Shown in pieces: positions 62,264 through 64,000 of a stretch of DNA of 64,000 nucleotides (the first letter of the stretch is position 1; every line of letters begins with the position of its first letter). Source of the DNA: Gammaproteobacteria bacterium RIFCSPHIGHO2_12_FULL_63_22 (lineage in GTDB: Bacteria; Pseudomonadota; Gammaproteobacteria; Xanthomonadales; Xanthomonadaceae); the NCBI GenBank assembly GCA_001801685.1, contig MGYJ01000061.1, forward strand, positions 40,833-104,832, given 5' to 3'. A program made the translations under genes and the position numbers. The notes below the pieces were generated by a model, which was not told where the DNA came from, made no database searches, and saw only the letters and a program-made list of their open reading frames with translations.

Positions 62264-62941
62264 ATGTCGCGCATCCTGGTGGTGGAAGACGAGAGCACGA
62301 TCGCCGACGCGGTGTTGTACGCGCTTCGCGCCGATGGCCTGCAAGCTGAACACTTCCTGCTCGGCCGCCCGGCGCTGGCCCGCCTGCGCGCGCAGCCCTT
62401 CGACGTGGTGATCCTGGATGTCGGGCTGCCTGACATCAGTGGCTTCGAGCTGTGCCGGGAATTGCGCCAATTCAGCGAGGTGCCGGTGGTGTTCCTGACC
62501 GCGCGCGATGGCGAGGTGGATCGGGTCGTCGGCCTCGAACTTGGCGCCGATGACTACGTGGTGAAACCTTTCTCGCCGCGCGAATTGGTGGCGCGGGTGC
62601 GCGCCCGCCTGCGTCGCGCCTCGTCAACGCAGCATGCGCTGCGTGAGTCGGGCGACTTCAGCCATGACCTCGGCGGCCAGCGCATCCGCTACCGGGGCGC
62701 CTGGTTGCCGCTGACCCGTTACGAATACCAGTTGCTGGCCGTCCTGCTGGGTCGGCCCGGCGCAATCTTCAGCCGCGAACAATTGATGGACCATGTCTGG
62801 CGCGACGCGCCCGAAACCGTGGACCGCACGGTGGACACGCATGTGAAGACCCTGCGCGCCAAGCTGCGCCAGGTGGCCGGCGATGCCGATCCGATCCAGA
62901 CCCATCGCGGCCAGGGTTACAGCCTGAAAACCAGCGAATGA
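62264..62941 (+). CDS. creB: Two-component response regulator CreB
   Basis: OmpR-family regulator (225 aa). Receiver domain 1-~120 with acidic pocket Asp9/Glu10, phosphorylation site Asp52 in ILDVGLPDISG, and Lys in VVKPFSP; C-terminal winged helix ~130-225 with RYEYQLLAVLLGRPGAIFSR and VDTHVKTLRAKLR. GGAAGGA precedes ATG 62264. The kinase gene follows with an ATGA overlap. The sequence and the kinase's CreC-like sensor suggest CreB, which in E. coli and Stenotrophomonas controls metabolism and beta-lactam/biofilm traits. Confidence 0.85.
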   Translation: MSRILVVEDESTIADAVLYALRADGLQAEHFLLGRPALARLRAQPFDVVILDVGLPDISGFELCRELRQFSEVPVVFLTARDGEVDRVVGLELGADDYVVKPFSPRELVARVRARLRRASSTQHALRESGDFSHDLGGQRIRYRGAWLPLTRYEYQLLAVLLGRPGAIFSREQLMDHVWRDAPETVDRTVDTHVKTLRAKLRQVAGDADPIQTHRGQGYSLKTSE

Positions 62942-64000
62942 AGATCGGCCTGCGAATATTCCTGGGTTATTTCCTGATCGTCGGCCTGGCCGGTTTCTTC
63001 GTGATGCGGGTGTTCGTGAATGAAGTGAAGCCCGGCGTGCGCCAGGCGATGGAAGACACGCTGGTGGACACAGCCAATGCAATGGCGGAGTTGGCGGCGC
63101 AGGACATGCGCGAAGGCCGCATGGGTGAAGGGCAATTCGCGCGCAGCGTCGATTCACTCGTGAAGCGCGACGTGCGCGCGCAGATATGGAACTTCCGCAA
63201 GCGCAGCTTCGACTACCGCATCTACGTGACCGATGCCAAGGGCATCGTGGTCTATGACTCCTCGCACCAGGCCGTGGGCCAGGATTATTCGCGCTGGAAC
63301 GATGTCTACCTGACCTTGCGCGGAAAATACGGCGCACGCTCGACGCGAACCGATCCCGACGACGACAGCAGCAGCGTCATGCACGTCGCCGCGCCCATCC
63401 GTGATGGCGAACGGATCATCGGTTCGTTGACGGTGGCCAAGGCCAACCAGCGCATCGAGCCCTTCATCGAGACCAGTCGCCAGGCAATATTGCGCCAGGG
63501 CTGGATCCTGCTTGGCTTGTCTTTCCTGGTCGGCATCGGCGTTACCTGGTGGTTGTCCCGGTCGCTGGCGACGCTGGGCCGGTTCGCGCGAGCGGTGACA
63601 GCCGGTGAGCGCGTGGACGCGCCTGACCTGGGACGCAATGAGATTGGCGAGCTGGGCCGCGCGCTGGCGACCATGCGCGAGCGCCTCGATGGCAAGCAGT
63701 ATGTCGAGCAATACGTGCAGACATTGGCGCACGAAATGAAAAGCCCGTTGGCTGCCATCCGTGGCGCCGCCGAAATCCTCGAGGATGCACCGCCTGGCCC
63801 GGATCGTGACCGCTTCCTTCGCAATATCGACACGCAGGCAGCGCGACTGGCATCCATGATTGACCGCATGCTGGCGCTGGCGGCGTTGGAATACCGGCAG
63901 TCGCTGCAGGGCGCCGAGGTGCTCGACCTGTGCCAGCTGCTTCGTGAGTGTGCCGATGCCGCCGAACCCAGGCTGCAAAAGAAGCAATTGCAGCTTGAAC
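62938..64000 (+). CDS. creC: Sensor histidine kinase CreC, N-terminal part (cut by window end)
   Basis: Open to the end of the window (354 codons visible). Transmembrane helix at 8-25, periplasmic sensor domain to ~180 (YRIYVTDAKGIVVYDSSHQA), second helix ~185-203, HAMP linker, then the dimerisation/phosphoacceptor helix with His265 in LAHEMKSPLAAIRGAAEIL. The ATP-binding domain begins near the edge and is mostly missing. ATG 62938 overlaps the creB stop. The sensor segment and the HEMKSPLAAIRGA box are typical of CreC. A creD gene would be expected beyond the window. Confidence 0.85.
   Translation, partial: MKIGLRIFLGYFLIVGLAGFFVMRVFVNEVKPGVRQAMEDTLVDTANAMAELAAQDMREGRMGEGQFARSVDSLVKRDVRAQIWNFRKRSFDYRIYVTDAKGIVVYDSSHQAVGQDYSRWNDVYLTLRGKYGARSTRTDPDDDSSSVMHVAAPIRDGERIIGSLTVAKANQRIEPFIETSRQAILRQGWILLGLSFLVGIGVTWWLSRSLATLGRFARAVTAGERVDAPDLGRNEIGELGRALATMRERLDGKQYVEQYVQTLAHEMKSPLAAIRGAAEILEDAPPGPDRDRFLRNIDTQAARLASMIDRMLALAALEYRQSLQGAEVLDLCQLLRECADAAEPRLQKKQLQLE

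Overview
The window is GC-rich chromosomal DNA with tightly packed, mostly overlapping genes. It has no insertion sequences, integrases, phage genes or CRISPR arrays. Protein resemblance points to a gammaproteobacterium of the Lysobacterales (Xanthomonadales). The grounds are the order nuo genes, initiator tRNA, rimP-nusA-infB-rbfA-truB-rpsO-pnp; a MetX-family protein of the serine O-succinyltransferase type known from Xanthomonas and relatives; and a full System I cytochrome c maturation set. The placement is an inference from recalled family resemblance, not from a search.

Bases 1-10602 hold the distal part of a complex I operon (nuoF end to nuoN). NuoL carries a 42-residue His/Asp-rich stretch. 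An initiator tRNA with its own promoter and terminator follows. Then comes the translation and RNA-processing operon rimP-nusA-infB-rbfA-truB (10879-17027), and rpsO-pnp with its own promoter and structured spacer (17058-19727). truB has no ATG, GTG or TTG start that preserves its first motif; a CTG overlapping the rbfA stop is the best candidate.

Bases 19751-28904 start with an unknown membrane protein on the minus strand and then hold a catabolic cluster: ethanolamine-type permease, iron-dependent alcohol dehydrogenase, aldehyde dehydrogenase, glutamine-synthetase-like ligase and N-formylglutamate-amidohydrolase-like hydrolase. An RpiR-family regulator is divergent, and a 16-bp perfect palindrome lies between the two transcription units. 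The set fits a B12-independent gamma-glutamylation route for ethanolamine or a related amino alcohol: ligation to glutamate, two oxidations, then hydrolysis to glutamate and an amino acid. A small HExxH membrane protein is coupled to the regulator.

Bases 28911-36077 encode a Ser/Thr kinase with TolB-like and TPR regions, then a three-gene 2-oxoacid oxidoreductase (korC-korA-korB order). Divergent from it, behind an FNR/ANR-type site with a well-placed -10, lie a monohaem cytochrome c, a NapC/CymA-type tetrahaem quinol dehydrogenase, a DmsE/MtrA-type decahaem cytochrome and an MtrB/PioB-type outer-membrane porin (36485-40683). Together these form a plausible electron conduit from the quinone pool across the periplasm and outer membrane, with 15 covalent haems. 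No extracellular MtrC-type cytochrome and no DMSO reductase subunits are present.

A tRNA-Leu(CAA) separates this from a minus-strand unit holding the complete ccmABCDEFGHI operon, which builds the covalent haems used next door, followed by serine O-succinyltransferase and cysteine dioxygenase. The remainder (49207-64000) contains an aminotransferase/omega-amidase pair, mfd, a GNAT protein, a cation-efflux protein coupled to a periplasmic-TPR/PAS/GGDEF diguanylate cyclase, a minus-strand run rlmJ - dicarboxylate-type symporter - PIN/NYN-like protein - polysaccharide deacetylase, and the two-component pair creB-creC, the latter cut by the window end.
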